Shown in pieces: positions 30,619-41,724 of a stretch of 64,000 nucleotides of DNA. Under the pieces are notes generated by a model. The model made no database searches. It saw only the letters and a list, made by a program, of their open reading frames with translations, and was not told the DNA's origin. The stretch's first letter is position 1; every line of letters begins with the position of its first letter. The position numbers were made by a program, and so were the translations under genes. This stretch comes from Pyropia yezoensis (taxonomy: Eukaryota; Rhodophyta; Bangiophyceae; Bangiales; Bangiaceae): contig CM020618.1 in assembly GCA_009829735.1 (NCBI GenBank), positions 26,388,894 through 26,452,893 of the forward strand, written 5' to 3'.

Positions 30619-31301
30619 GAACCCGAAAGCAAGGAAATTCGACCGCTTTGAGTCGGTGCGAACGCGTGCAACGCAACAAGTGGGGTGCATTGCTTTTTGT
30701 ATTGTTCGTGTTCGGGCGTAAAAGAGAGGCAAAGAGCGGCACCAGCAAAGACTACCAAGCAAGCACAACGCAATGGGGAGGGCGGCGCCCCCGTTTATTC
30801 ACACAGCGCCGCAGAGCGGCGCGACCCCCCGGCACTCACGTCGCGCGGCGGAGAAAGCAAGAGGCGGGGTGCCGCCGTCACCCCGCCCACACACACGCAC
30901 GCAAAAGTCGTAGCAGCCGCCAGCAGTCCTCTACCCGTATCGCCCCCTACCCCCCCCGCCTGGCTTTCCACCCCGCTGCCCTGGTCCGGCGGCAGGGCGG
31001 TCCACGCGTCGGCCGCGTGGGCCACCCCGCGGACAATGGCACGCGCGGCAGCGCCGCCCGGGGGGCACCCCCGCCGCAAGCACCATCCCCTGTCGACGGC
31101 CGCTCGCGGCGGCCGCCCACCGCCGCCAACGTCGTTGCTGTCGTTGCCGCCACCGCTGCCGCCGCCGCCGCCTCCACCGCCGCCGGTCGCACGAGGTAGT
31201 GGGAGGGCTCGGCGGGCAGCCCCACGCCGCCGACGCCGCCGCCGCCGCCGCCGCAGCCGCCGCCGTTGCACAACCAGGGCAGCGGCCGGCGGCGCCGACG
31301 A
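30619..31301. other. Intergenic, no gene recognised
   Basis: Separates the GRDP 3' end from the C2H2 gene (convergent). 30650-30780 is AT-richer and could hold the GRDP 3' end. 31130-31290 is a run of CCG-type triplet repeats that opens Arg/Gly-rich frames without conserved content. Confidence 0.4.
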
Positions 31302-31919
31302 CTATTCCTTCCCCCCCGACGACGGCTCCGCCTCCTCCCCCTCCTCGCTCTGCGAACGCCCCCGCAGGCGGTGCCACCGCTCGTGGCGCTCGAGCGTGTC
31401 GGCGTGCTGGAACGACACGGTGCAGTAGCTGCACTGGTGGGGCAGCTGCGCCGCGTGGACCGCCCGCACGTGGGCGTCCCTGTGGGAGCGGCCACGTGCC
31501 GCCCACCGCCCGCGACGGCAGCGGCAAGAGGGGGCGGGAGCGGGGGGGGGGGGGAGGGCAAGGCAGACAGCACGCGGGTGGGGGGCCCCAAGAGTGGGCC
31601 CCCGACCGCAGGAGCGGCAGACCAAAGAAAGAAAAAGAAAAAAAGGCAGCGCGACGTGCAGGGGGCTACGAGTCAGAACCACGCTGCAGGGGGGGGGATG
31701 GCGCCGACGCGGCTGGGCAACCCAGGCAGCCAAAACAGGAAGCATGGTCCCCCCCCCCCACGCGGGGCACACCAACGACACCCACCCCCCTCCCCTTCCC
31801 CTTCCCCCCCCTCCGTCCGCAACACCAACACCGACGTACCGCTCGCCCATGTGCGCAAAGGACCGGTGACACACGGGGCAGACGGTGCCCCAGCGCACCC
31901 GAGACTGCTGTTGATCCAT
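31302..31919 (-). CDS. Small C2H2 zinc-finger protein, two fingers, two exons
   Basis: Exon 1 is 31919-31840 (ATGGATCAACAGCAG) ending GGCGAGCG|GTACGT; the intron is 31839-31480 ending CCCACAG; exon 2 is 31479-31302. The product is 85 residues. Finger 1 is C-x2-C-x12-H-x4-H (CPVCHRSFAHM..DAHVRAVH) and is completed only by splicing, since the intron falls between its Cys and His pairs. Finger 2 is C-x2-C-x12-H-x3-H (CSYCTVSFQ..LERHERWH). A short acidic Ser/Glu tail follows (SQSEEGEEAEPSS). A role in nucleic-acid binding is likely from the family; the target is unknown. More 5' exons upstream of 31919 cannot be excluded. Confidence 0.7.
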   Translation of the reverse strand: MDQQQSRVRWGTVCPVCHRSFAHMGERYVGVGVADGGGGRGRGGGWVSLVCPAWGGGTMLPVLAAWVAQPRRRHPPPCSVVLTRSPLHVALPFFLFLSLVCRSCGRGPTLGAPHPRAVCLALPPPPAPAPSCRCRRGRWAARGRSHRDAHVRAVHAAQLPHQCSYCTVSFQHADTLERHERWHRLRGRSQSEEGEEAEPSSGGKE

Positions 31920-34900
31920 ACCGGGCGCCCGCCACGATGCTCTGCCGGGAGGGAAGTCGCACGAGGCCCCGCCAGACGCCGCCCAACGCCGCAACAGAGG
32001 GGGGGGGGGGGGAAGGGGATGCCCCGGCAGGGGGAGCCGACAAAACAGGGAGCGTGTGGTCGTCGCCGCCACGAAGAGGAGGTGGGAAGGAAAGAGCACA
32101 GAAAAGGAGAGGGTGGGTAGCGGGGGAGGGCGTGGGGAGAGGACGCTCGCGGTCGGGGGTGCGCCCCGCGGGGGTCAAGACACTAGCTGTCGCACGGGCA
32201 CACACACAAGGCGGAGCGGACGGGGTCTGCAAGGCGGGTGCGGGTCTCACTCGGCCACACCCACAGATATAGAGGCGCCACCGCCCACACCCCCAACGCC
32301 CCCCTTCCTCCTCCTGGGGTAGTGTCCAGTGCGCAGCGCACACCCGCTCGCCAGCCACACACGCACAACACCCACCCACGCCGTGGCGTCGGCCGGGCGC
32401 GCCGGTGGTGGTGGCGGTGAGTGGCTGCTGGAGGACTCCGCGCGCTGCCGGTCGACGCCGTGAGCTGCTGCGGACGCCGCGACGTGCAACAGCGACGGGG
32501 CGCCCAAGAACCTCCCAGCGTCGGGGACGCGCGCTCGCCAAAGTCCAAGGGCACTTGCGGCTTTGGACGCGGGACCGTCCTCCCGCACGCGGGTGCGCCC
32601 GTGCGCCCGTGCGCACCCGTGCGTCGGCGCAACGAGGGAAAGAAAAAGTGTTGGCGGCGGCGCGTCGTGGAAAGGCGGGGGGGGCGGGGGGGGGGTGGGG
32701 GTTGCCGCCGGAGACAACAGGCAGGAGCGCCCAGTGAACCAGCTCGCAACGCACAACAGACCAGCTTTGTGCGGGAGAGCCGGTGATCCATACGCGCCGC
32801 TCGTCGGTCTGCCCCCCCCTCACCGTTCCACACGCCCCTCGCCGTTCCACACGCCCACACACGCCGCCGCCCACCGGCGTCCCACCACCTGCCACGCCCA
32901 GATACGAACGTGTACCGGGATAGATTCGGAAGGGGGGGTGGTGGGTGTGGGTGGAGGTGGTAAACGGGTCAGCCGGCCCGGGCGCCTCAGTTGGCAGTCG
33001 TAGAGGAAAAGCACGGCTACTCTCAAGCACGTGCGCTGTTGGCCAGCGCGAGCCGCGCCCGCGACCCCTCCCCCTCTACTCGCCGTGTCCCCCCTTTCGC
33101 GGACGCCCGCTCGTGTTGGCCACGTGCGCGTCCTCGACGTCCCCTCCCCCCCTGGCCAGCAGGGCCCCCTCTCTCCGCACCACCCCCTCCCCCTTTCCCC
33201 CTTTGAGCGGGCCGGCCCCTGGCTGTCTGGCCAGTCGAGATTGCCAGAGGGACGCCGGGGGCCCTCTTGGCCGACACTCCCGCAGAGTGGAGCCGCCGGG
33301 CCCACCCGCCCATTCGTATCGCGGGTGTTGCACCCTGGGGGGGGGGGCGCGTGCAAAGTATCCGTACGGCCTCGGCTGCGCAGAGGACAAGCCGGGCCCC
33401 AACAGGCCCCCGCACACAACATCACATCCCGCCCCTCCCATGACCTCTCCCCGAAACAGTTGGCGCTTGCACCCGCAGCACCCTGTCGGACGTCTGTGAG
33501 CAACGGGCCTACGGTGCGCAAAGCGGTGTGGGTTGGAGGACCGACGCGTACATAATATTGTCCACTCGGGTATGCGAAAAAGGGGGGAGCGGGAGAGGAC
33601 GAGTCTCGGAAGGAGCGGACGCCGCCCTGCCGGTTCAAAGCTGGCCCCCTTCCCGCTCTTCGTATTGAGATGGAAGACAAGGGAGGGGCCCCGTCGGAAC
33701 GGGAGTTGGACCCCCGTCCGCGCGTGGTGACCGCGTGCCCCCGCCCAGGCTCCTCTCCGTTGCTTCGCCCACTCACAGGCCACGCCCGGCGCGCAGAATC
33801 CCGACCGACCCCACGCCTCGTGCCAGCCGCGATTCCGGCGGGGACAGCACGCTGCGTGGTACTGAGAATGCCGAAAGTGGACAGGCGGCCTCAAAAGGCG
33901 GCACGAGCCTCCCAGAGAGCCACACGGGGTGCTCCGTGAATCGCGAGAGCATAGCGCCAAGGTGTGGCGGGGCCCCGGCTCTTCTTCTCCAGCGGGGACT
34001 GAGTGTCTGCCAACGTGATAGCAGACCGGCTTGCTTGAGTAGCCCGGGCCTGCCCCTCCGCAGGCTCCGCACCGGGCGACGGCAGGGGGAAGGGTCAGTT
34101 CCCCTCTCGGGTACTTGGGACCAACCAACGACTGCCATTTGTCGGGTGCTCGAACCGCCCTGCATTTCCTGCCTCGCGCCTGTCCAAGCCAGCGCGACGG
34201 CGCCGGGGTCGGCCAATGTCGAAATCTGACGGGGCACCCTGTGCCAGGCGTGGATCGTGTGGACTGAGCGCGTCGCGAGGAAGAGAACCTCCCAGGCGGC
34301 GCCCCCGGGAGACCGACGTACGTTGCAGCAGTGACAACTGGAGCCCGCTGGAAGACGCCTGCGTGGCCTTACCCGCGGCAGTACCGGTCAGGCTGCCAAA
34401 GAGATCGGTGCGCGACAATTGGAAATTGGTGAGAACCACTCAGCTGCCGGCGTGGCCGATGGAGCAGACCTTAGGTGGTGGGGGGGGTCTCGCTGGCGCC
34501 TGCGCCCGTGCGCCCGCGGGGTCACCAGTCCCGATTTCGGTGCCGCACGCTCGGGGGTTGTAAGCGCACCTCGGCGCAGCAGCAGCTGGAGGGAAGCGGC
34601 CCGGCCGGTGGTTGCGGGGGGGTCCTCTCTCCCGTCTCCACGTGGCCTGGCATATTGCAGCTGGCTGTGTCATGCTGGGACACGTCAGGACGTTCCGAGT
34701 CAACAGGCAATGAACCGTCCGGCGCCCCGCTCCAGGCGAGCGTCGTGCCTTTGCTATCCAGCCCCCACGTGCAGTGTTTCTAGTCGCCGATAGAAGTCGG
34801 ATCTTTCACGACTCGGAGGTGTCGATTGGGCTCCGCGGCAAGACAGGTACTGTACAGTTGCCGCCGATGAGTTGCACAGCCTGACGCGTCTACAATGTAT

Positions 34901-35675
34901 CCATATCATATGGTATGATAGCGGCCTCTTCAACGAGGGGGCGCAGCTCCTTGGAGTGGCGCAGCCCGACGTGTGGACGCGGAGTGGTCGCGCGCCCGAC
35001 GGTTGGGTATCCTTGATATCACGGGCGTTCGTTTGTGCTATACTTCAGTGTATGCGTATCATACATGATCAGCGAACGTGCGGTACACAAAGCGCGGGTC
35101 CCCTTCCCAACACATTTGGACACCAGACTCCCCTCCCCTGGTGGTACTGTCATCCGTCGCGGATGCCCTTGCCTTGCCTACGTTGGCGGCGCCAGGCGAA
35201 CATGGACCTCGTGCCCTGAGGTGTCCGCAGGTGGATTGCTGCCATTGGGAGCTCCAGCTGCGAGCGCAGCCAGCGAGGCCAGCCGTCGAGCCTGGGTCGG
35301 ACAGCGTGCAACCGGCCGGACAGGGCGGTGGCTCACCCCTGGAGCTGTGACCAGAGGCTACGGGACCACACTTGGAGGGTTGGCAAGAGCGAGGTGTATC
35401 CGGGGGCCATGAGGCGAACCCCCCACGTCGGGGCAGCAGAGCGCTATGCAGAGGCACACGGTGAGTTTTGACGCTGGAGGCAGACCTGTCGTCTCGTGCC
35501 CAGAGCCGGCGAGTGGGGAGGAGGCTCGGCACCTACAGCTCACGCGTGAGCAGAGGCCGGGAAACAAGACACCGCAATTATGTGGGGCGGACACAGGAAA
35601 GTATGTACTGTGCAGGTAGCGTGTCCCATGGTGCCCTGACGACTTGGAAACCAAAGAAAAGCGCAGCGGAGATAG
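31920..35675. other. Long region without a recognised gene
   Basis: Several long frames occur, but none shows domain content, sensible amino-acid use or splice logic. 31985-33000 is C/G-rich; 33000-34800 is mixed; 34880-35060 is AT-richer with short palindromes (CCATATCATATGG at 34900). It may hold promoters or unrecognised fast-evolving genes. No transposon ends were recognised. Confidence 0.4.
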
Positions 35676-37326
35676 TTACCACGAGATGCCTGTGAGCCGA
35701 GACAGGGCTTGCCTCCCGAATGGGATGTAGCTCAAGCTGTACCATACCACTGCGAGCGCGGTACATCAGTCCAGACAAAGCGGGCCAACAGGGAAAAAGA
35801 GCCAAAGGTCAGCAAGGCAACCAACAGCATAAAAACAGGACGTGGAAAAAGAAAAACAGAGTCGCAAGAGCAGATAGTGAGAACGTGCTGCGGTGCGGGG
35901 TACCTCATCAAAAGGAGGCACGAAAAGCGCGAGAAACGCGAATGCAAACGCACACTGGCTACAGAAAGCAAACCAGCCGAGCAGCACGAAAAACGTACAT
36001 GCCAGCACTTCCACCACCAGTGAAATGAGCACCAGCGGATAGCGTAGGCGTCCGCCAAAAAAGGCCGCAAACAGCGCAAAGATAAGGGAACCCAGGTACG
36101 CTGCAGCAGCAGTGGCACGAGCGGGGTGAAACATGCTCGCGAGTTGGGCCCGCGGACCAACAATCACCCAGGTACTGTGAAGGCCGAGACAGGGGCAGCA
36201 AAATGTTTGAACGTCACGTTTCACGCGTCGAAACGAGAAGAGTCAGACGGGATGCCGTCACCGGCGGCCAGACGGTGAAAGACCCGCACGAGCACAGCCA
36301 GAGTACAACAGAATCCATGCACCAGCAGCCAGGGGCGCAAGAAGCAACCAAATGTGGGGCCAATCGAAAAAGCCAACGGACAAAGATAGGAACACAGCAG
36401 GACCAGTCAGAAACAAAGCCCACCTTGTTCTCAGGGACTAGCAGGACTAGGTGCAGAGTCGGTACTTGATAACAAGCAGCAAGAATAACAAAACAGAATA
36501 CCAGGTCATACCTCATGATGGCTAGCAGGTTTCCCGCCGTGAACGCTGCCGCAAACTTGTGCGGCTTCAGCAATATCATCGGCAAGAACATGAAGGACAG
36601 CCCAATCATCATGGCACCGGCAGAGAAGCACATGACAAACAGCGTGAGGCGCTGCACCCATGACAGGTTGAACAATTCCCCAATCTCCTACGAAAGTGGA
36701 AGCACAACACCAGAACCAGCAAGGGAATCCAAACAACGGCAAGAGACAAAAGCACACGCACATCGAGAAGAGAAGCGCGCACACAACTGCGCGTCAGTAG
36801 GCAAGACAAACGGGTGTACGCACCCGAAGCACGTCCCGCAGTAGCCACATAAAGACCCCACCATTGGTGCAGCCCACCCTCCGCCCTCAAAACTGCCCGC
36901 ACCCTCCCCGCCTCATGCTTGTGCGGACCGTGGCAGCACGCCCAAACGCACTTGTTGTACTGACTGCTGCCCTGAGGCCCCGTTCGCGCACGCTTCCACA
37001 TCCACCGGCGCTCCCCCGTCATCCACGCCCGCCATGCGGGAGACCGCGGCCCAGCCGCCCCGGAAGGCATCATTGACGTTGGCGCCCACCTCGGCGGCAC
37101 GGGCGCCCAGCACGTCGGCCGCCGTTTGGCCGCCAGCCGCAAACTGGGAAAACGCATCAGCTTGGCCGGCATGGCCGCCGCTGCCGCTGCTAACGCTGCC
37201 CGCTCGCAAGGATGCAGCACCCGCAGCGAGTGCCGCCGCCGCAGAGGACGGGGGCAGGGTCGTGGTGGTGGTAGTAGTGGAGGATGAGCTCGCATTCATC
37301 GACGGGAGATTGTCCCACAGGCCCAT
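35676..37326 (-). CDS. SFT2: SFT2-like vesicle transport membrane protein, four exons
   Basis: Golgi/endosome membrane protein of the SFT2 family, involved in vesicle fusion. Exon 1: 37326 to 36961 (or 36952; donors GTACAA or GTGCGT, both phase 0). Exon 2: 36687-36512. Exon 3: 36174-35999. Exon 4: 35749-35676. All borders are GT..AG and the frame holds across them, giving about 263-266 residues. Exon 1 is a Ser/Thr/Ala-rich cytosolic head (MGLWDNLPSMN). Exons 2-4 give the family signature: ELFNLSWVQRLTLFVMCF, KFAAAFTAGNLLAIM, then VGPRAQLASMFHPARATAA, YLGSLIFALFAAFF, and the end ALVWYSLSYIPFGR. Four membrane spans are expected. It is the most intron-rich gene here. Confidence 0.92.
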
Positions 37327-37832
37327 GGCCAACGCCGAGGAGGAGCGCCGCAACATGCGCAGGGGCGGGGCACCCCGGATGCTCGGAGGAAGGCGACAGA
37401 AGTGGGCGTCCCGGCGCGTTGCAAACGAGGATGAACGTAAATGAACAGACCGCAAAGGCGCACGGCACGCGAGGTCGTCCGGTAAGGCACGAGGGGTCGC
37501 CCAGAAGGGTGCGATGGGCAGGTGCTAGGACATAGAAGGTCGCAGGTACATACAGCGAGAGGAAGCGCTGCAGCGTGAGAAGTGCACCATGAGAGGATGC
37601 ACGGGTCACAGAGGCGGCGGCGCACGCAGCCAAGTGTACATGCAGTGGGTACGCGGTTATGTGCGGCTCGGTTACACCCCCGTCACATACATAATCGAGC
37701 CGCACATCGAGTGAATGTACCGCGCTAAATATTGAGAAGCATTTGCGAGGATACTTAAAAAGAGTGAGGCAACCCGAGAGTAGAAATTTTACTGTGGATG
37801 CACATGTCATGGCAGGGCTCTGTCGCCTACAA
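37327..37832. promoter_or_regulatory. Upstream region of SFT2
   Basis: 506 bases between the SFT2 start and the left end of a Tc1-like element. A short inverted repeat, GCGGCTCG..CGAGCCGC, occurs near 37662-37705. No core promoter motif was assigned. Confidence 0.35.
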
Positions 37833-39145
37833 TACCGTAACAAATTTTTTCCACGACTTCGAAAATGGGGCTACCGTTGCAATCGGTCCATTGGCCGAGT
37901 CGTCAGGTCACTGCGGACCCCCCTGTCAACCACTGGCAGTGTGCGAACAGCCTCGATTTATCCTACAACCCCGCCCTTCCCTCCCACCCGCCCACCCCCA
38001 TTCCCACCAGTATGGGGCGCTACCAGCGCCTCACCGATGAGCAGCGCACTGCCGCGGCCGATTTAGCGAAGAACGGGGCCGTCAACGCCGAGATTGCTGC
38101 GGCTGTTGGGGCGAATCGGGCAACGGTGGCGAAGGTGGCGCCGCGGGTGCGCCGCACTGGGGACCTGCAGGCGCCCAAGTCTGATGGGCGCCCCCCCCTT
38201 CTCGACCTCAGGGGACGTCGGCGGCTCGTTCGAATGGTTCTGGCCAACGACAACCTGGAGCTGTGCCACCTGGTGGCCATGTTCAACGATGGCATGACGG
38301 TCAAGATTTTAAAACGGACGGCGCATCGAGTCATCCGTGACGCCGGCTTGCAGGCCGCCCGCCGCCGCATCAAGCCCTACCTGTCCAACAAGAACCGGGT
38401 CAAGAGGCTCTCCTGGGCTCGGAAGCATCGCCGGGGGAGAAGGAGTGGCGGTAAATTCCTTTTACAGACGAAAGCAGCTTCCCGGTAAAAACTGGTCGCG
38501 GCAAGCTTTTTTGGTCCCGGCGTGGTTGCCCGTGGCGTCCTCGAACCTCTCTCCCATCGTTTAAGAGCGGGCCGCAGTCGGTGATGGTGTGGGCGGGTTT
38601 TTCCTACCGCGGCCGCACCGATTTGGTTCTGGTGGACGGGTGCCTGAACGCGCACTCCTACGAAGACCAACTACTCGAGGTGGCGTACCACCACATGGTG
38701 GCGGATTTTGGGTCTACCAACAACGTGCTGCTGCAGGAGGACCTGGCGCCGCCCCACAATGCCAAGAGTACCCGAGCGGCGCAGAGAGAGCTGGGCATCA
38801 AGGTGCTGCCGTGGGTGGGGCAGAGCCCTGACTTAAACCCAATCGAGAACGCTTGGGCGGTGCTGGAGCGGCGCCTACGCCGGTGCCTTGACACCCCAAG
38901 GACCAAGAAGGAGCTGTTCTGGGCGCTGGAGGCGGGGTGGCGTGGCATCCCCGACGCCTTTTTCTTTGAAAACCTGGCCGACTCCATGGTGCGCCGTTGC
39001 AGAGCCGTGGTCAGATCCCACGGTTGGCCCACGAAGTACTAGTAACAAAACGTAGATAGGCTAGGATCGACCAGGCCGCGTCAACTGGACTTGATCCCAC
39101 CCTGCCTGGATCACAAAATCGTGGAAATATTTTTGTCCCCCCATA
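37833..39145 (+). mobile_element. Tc1-like (Tc1/mariner) DNA transposon, decayed, ~1.3 kb
   Basis: Flanked by TA at 37833 and 39144. Imperfect inverted ends: the left has ACAAATTTTTTCCACGA (37840-37856), the right in reverse has ACAAAAATATTTCCACGA. It contains one Tc1-type transposase reading frame with a frameshift and a stop, so it is not self-mobile. Confidence 0.75.
38012..39042 (+). pseudogene. Tc1-like transposase, DD34E, frameshifted
   Basis: N-terminal helix-turn-helix (LTDEQRTAAADLAKNG..EIAAAVGANRATV), second DNA-binding part, then the catalytic domain: FTDESSF (Asp at 38467), QEDLAPPHNA (second Asp), and SPDLNPIENAW, whose Glu is 34 residues after the second Asp. The frame changes in the GGGGG run near 38433-38437, and the downstream frame has TAA at 38452-38454 just before FTDESSF. 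Each lesion alone would inactivate it. The residues are typical of Tc1 rather than mariner (DD34D). Confidence 0.85.
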
Positions 39146-39297
39146 GTACATAGCCAGCGCGCGCCATCCCACCTCCGGCGCACCATGCGAAATCCACTAC
39201 TATCTAAATACTTCGGTGCTGTATCCTCTGTTTCTTTTGAACGCTTCCCCTGCGCTTCGCGCCACCGCGCGTCCTACGCGGAGGGGGCGTCGACGTC

Positions 39298-39679
39298 GGC
39301 GGTCATGCAAATTTCATGGACGCAGCCAAAATCATCGAGCAGGAGTGGCGCGCAATGCCCGCCCAGCATCTCGCTAACTGCTGGCTTAAAGCTAACTTGC
39401 TTCAACCGGAGGCTGTTTGCAGAGGTGCGTCGGCAAGTTCATGGAGAGATGTCTCCTGTTGACAACACTCACTCGGATGTGTCTGAAATCGTGTCCTTCA
39501 TTGCCAACCCCACCATCTCTGAGAACATCGTGGGCATTGCAGCACCTAACGTATCGAGAGCTGCTCGGCGGTGGCTGGCAGCCGAGGAGGTCGTCGAGGC
39601 TCTTGAAGAGTCGGTGGATACAGTACTGAATGGAGTAGAAGAAGGCGAGGGAAACCAGTTTGTGCTTTTCCTTTTTTGA
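39298..39679 (+). pseudogene. Relic of a pogo/Tigger-type (DDE_1) transposase C-terminus
   Basis: The frame at 39310-39418 reads NFMDAAKIIEQEW, then HLANCWLKANLLQPE, which is the 'aW..v...tI.NCWrkAgi' block that ends pogo/Tigger/jerky transposases. After a frame change, a Glu-rich tail (EEVVEALEESVDTVL) runs to TGA at 39677. No catalytic domain is left. It sits just after the Tc1-like element. Confidence 0.5.
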
Positions 39680-40552
39680 TAGCTATGGTGCCGGCGAGCT
39701 GTGGACGCACCAGCGCACCCACGAGCCCCCGGCCCCATTATAACCTCTTTCCGCTAGCTTCGCCAGGAATGAGAGCTGTGGCACCCGCTTTGACAGCCGC
39801 CAATCGTGGTCTACTATAAATGTAGTGCAATTATGACAATTACGTGTACAAAGTAGCTGTACGGTACGGTTCGCCTGGAACACTCGGCCGAACTGGAGTG
39901 GGCCACTTGTTGTGCTTCGCGAAAGTTGATTCCTCCTGTAACCGGCCCTCCTGGTAATTCTAGCACGGCGGCCGCACGGGACGAGCGACTGCCGGGCTAA
40001 CGGGGGCGAGGGTGGCCGGTGTTGCGGGCGAGCGGCACCAACGCAGCGGCGGTGCCAAGGACCGGCGGTGGCGAACCGCTGGACGAGCGACTACCGCTCT
40101 CCGCGGCCATGGCGGCGGGCGGCTAGGCGCCACCGACAACTGCACTGGTCGGCGGCTCGGCGGCGTGGGGCGTGGAGCAAATGCGTCCAACGGCGCGCCG
40201 GCGACGGGCGGTCACCCTGACCCTGACCTAAACCGCCACCAACCTCCCACTACTGTTCGTCTTCCCCCCCCCCCCCCGACCACGGGCCGTTGTCACGGCC
40301 ACTGCCGGTCGGGGTGTGCGTGGGTGGCAAGGCGTGCGAGCTGCGGTGGGCACCGTCCGCCGGCTGGGGGCTTTCCCCCGGCCGACTACATCTACGCGAG
40401 CGACACAGCCCACTGCCTGGCCACCGACGACCGGCAGCGTCCTTGTTCTTCTCGCGCGGGCGGCATCCTACGCGCACGAAGACAAGACCCCCCTCCCGGG
40501 CACCGTGCCCGTGGCTGACGCTACCGCGCTGCCCCGAGCAAGGGGCACCGCC
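39680..40552. other. No gene recognised
   Basis: AT-richer to about 39960, then GC-rich with a 14-base C run near 40266-40279. A frame open through here lacks domain content. Confidence 0.35.
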
Positions 40553-41179
40553 ATGACGGGGACGCCCCCACTGTCGCTCACCTTAGCGGCCGACGGGGCT
40601 TTCCCCCTAGTCGCCGACGCACTGCACGCCCGCCTGGCTGCTGCCGAGGTGAGTCTGACGCAGACGCGCCTGGACCTGTCCACCTTGCAGCGCTCGCTCG
40701 CCGAGCATGATGCAACGCCGCCTGCGGTCCACGGCCCAGCTGCGCCTCGAGCAGGCGATCAAGGCGGCACGGGCGTTGACGGCGGGACCCTCGCGGGAGC
40801 CTTCCCCCCCGCCACTACGCACGCGGTCGAAGGGGAAGCAACGGGTGGTCCAACATCCTTTCTACTTTCCGCAGCCTCGGCCGGGCGCGCCCTCGCCCAT
40901 GGCGAGGCTGCCGCCGACGCTGACCAAGGCTCCGACGATTCCAACGAGTACTGTAGCATCCCTGGCCCTGACTTGGCGCCGACCCGGGATGGCAACCAGG
41001 GGACACCAGGCTCCAGGACACGCCCGCCGTGTAGGGATGGTTGGCGGCCGTGGCCCGTGCCCGGCACTGGGATGCGGTGGACTACGCTACCCACACGTGA
41101 GAGAAGGACTTCTGATGGGTTCTTGCATATTTGTGAGGGACTTGATTGGAGGGAAATTGAGTGTGAGATTAGTGAATGA
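40553..41179 (+). CDS. Hypothetical ORF, probably mobile-element remnant
   Basis: ATG at 40553 (MTGTPPLSLTLAADG) to TGA at 41177, 208 residues. It has a helical, coiled-coil-like stretch (ARLAAAEVSLTQTRLDLSTL) and a tail with CSIPGPDLAPTRDGNQGTPG. The tail frame is conserved in a second, reversed copy at 49363-49510 (CSITGPDLAATQDGDQGTPG), so it was probably translated once. A possible frame change near 40708 would lengthen the coiled coil (MQRRLRSTAQLRLEQAI). No family is known. It borders the LTR of relic copy C. Confidence 0.35.
   Translation: MTGTPPLSLTLAADGAFPLVADALHARLAAAEVSLTQTRLDLSTLQRSLAEHDATPPAVHGPAAPRAGDQGGTGVDGGTLAGAFPPATTHAVEGEATGGPTSFLLSAASAGRALAHGEAAADADQGSDDSNEYCSIPGPDLAPTRDGNQGTPGSRTRPPCRDGWRPWPVPGTGMRWTTLPTRERRTSDGFLHICEGLDWREIECEISE
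40930..41090 (+). repeat. Dispersed repeat, partner of 49363-49510 (inverted)
   Basis: About 150 bases match the reverse of 49363-49510 at roughly 85% by eye; both read HRIPV.GTGHGRQPS on one strand and GPDLA.T.DG.QGTPG on the other. Confidence 0.7.
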
Positions 41180-41509
41180 TAGTGGCACCCGGCCTGACGA
41201 GGTTAGACTCGGGTCGGAGCCACTCGAGGTAAGGGGGGGGGGGCAACCTGGCCAACGTGCCGAGGCTCCCCCAGGTGCACGTTCAGAGGGACAGGGACGC
41301 GCTCTTGGCCCGCGCCCTCAGGGAAAAAAACAACTGCGCGTTTGCTTTCCTCTTCCCCGTGTGCACTACCGTGCGTATCTGTCGGCCCTGCCGACAGGCA
41401 CGTGAGGCAACAGGCGTACCATCCTCGTAGTTCCCCTTTCTGTGTTACCTGTCCCTCTTCCCCCGAGGGATTCCGACACGTGTCCGAGTGGATCGAGTTT
41501 TGTACCACA
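41178..41509 (+). repeat. Presumed 5' LTR of copy C
   Basis: The end is fixed by ACCACA plus the primer site. The start near TGATAGTGGCAC (41177) is a guess from the TGTGGCA start of copy A. The second half shows patchy similarity to the A LTR. Confidence 0.5.
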
Positions 41510-41724
41510 TATTTGGTGGAGCTGCAGGGAATGTGTTCTGGTGTGTTTGAGGAAAGACATTTGGGAGCCGCGTTTGGGTTGTTCCTGTTTTGTCTTCTTC
41601 TGTGGTTTGGGAATTATTTGCACCCGTTCACGGGAATCCCATTCCTGGCTCTCCAACCCCTCTCTTGTGGTCGAACGATCTTTGGAAACGCAGGCAACTG
41701 GATTGTGGCTATCAAGAGGCCAAC

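Noticed and set aside
33023..34128. Minus- and plus-strand frames of 100-350 codons as genes
   Set aside because: Overlapping frames on both strands, no conserved motif, composition-driven.
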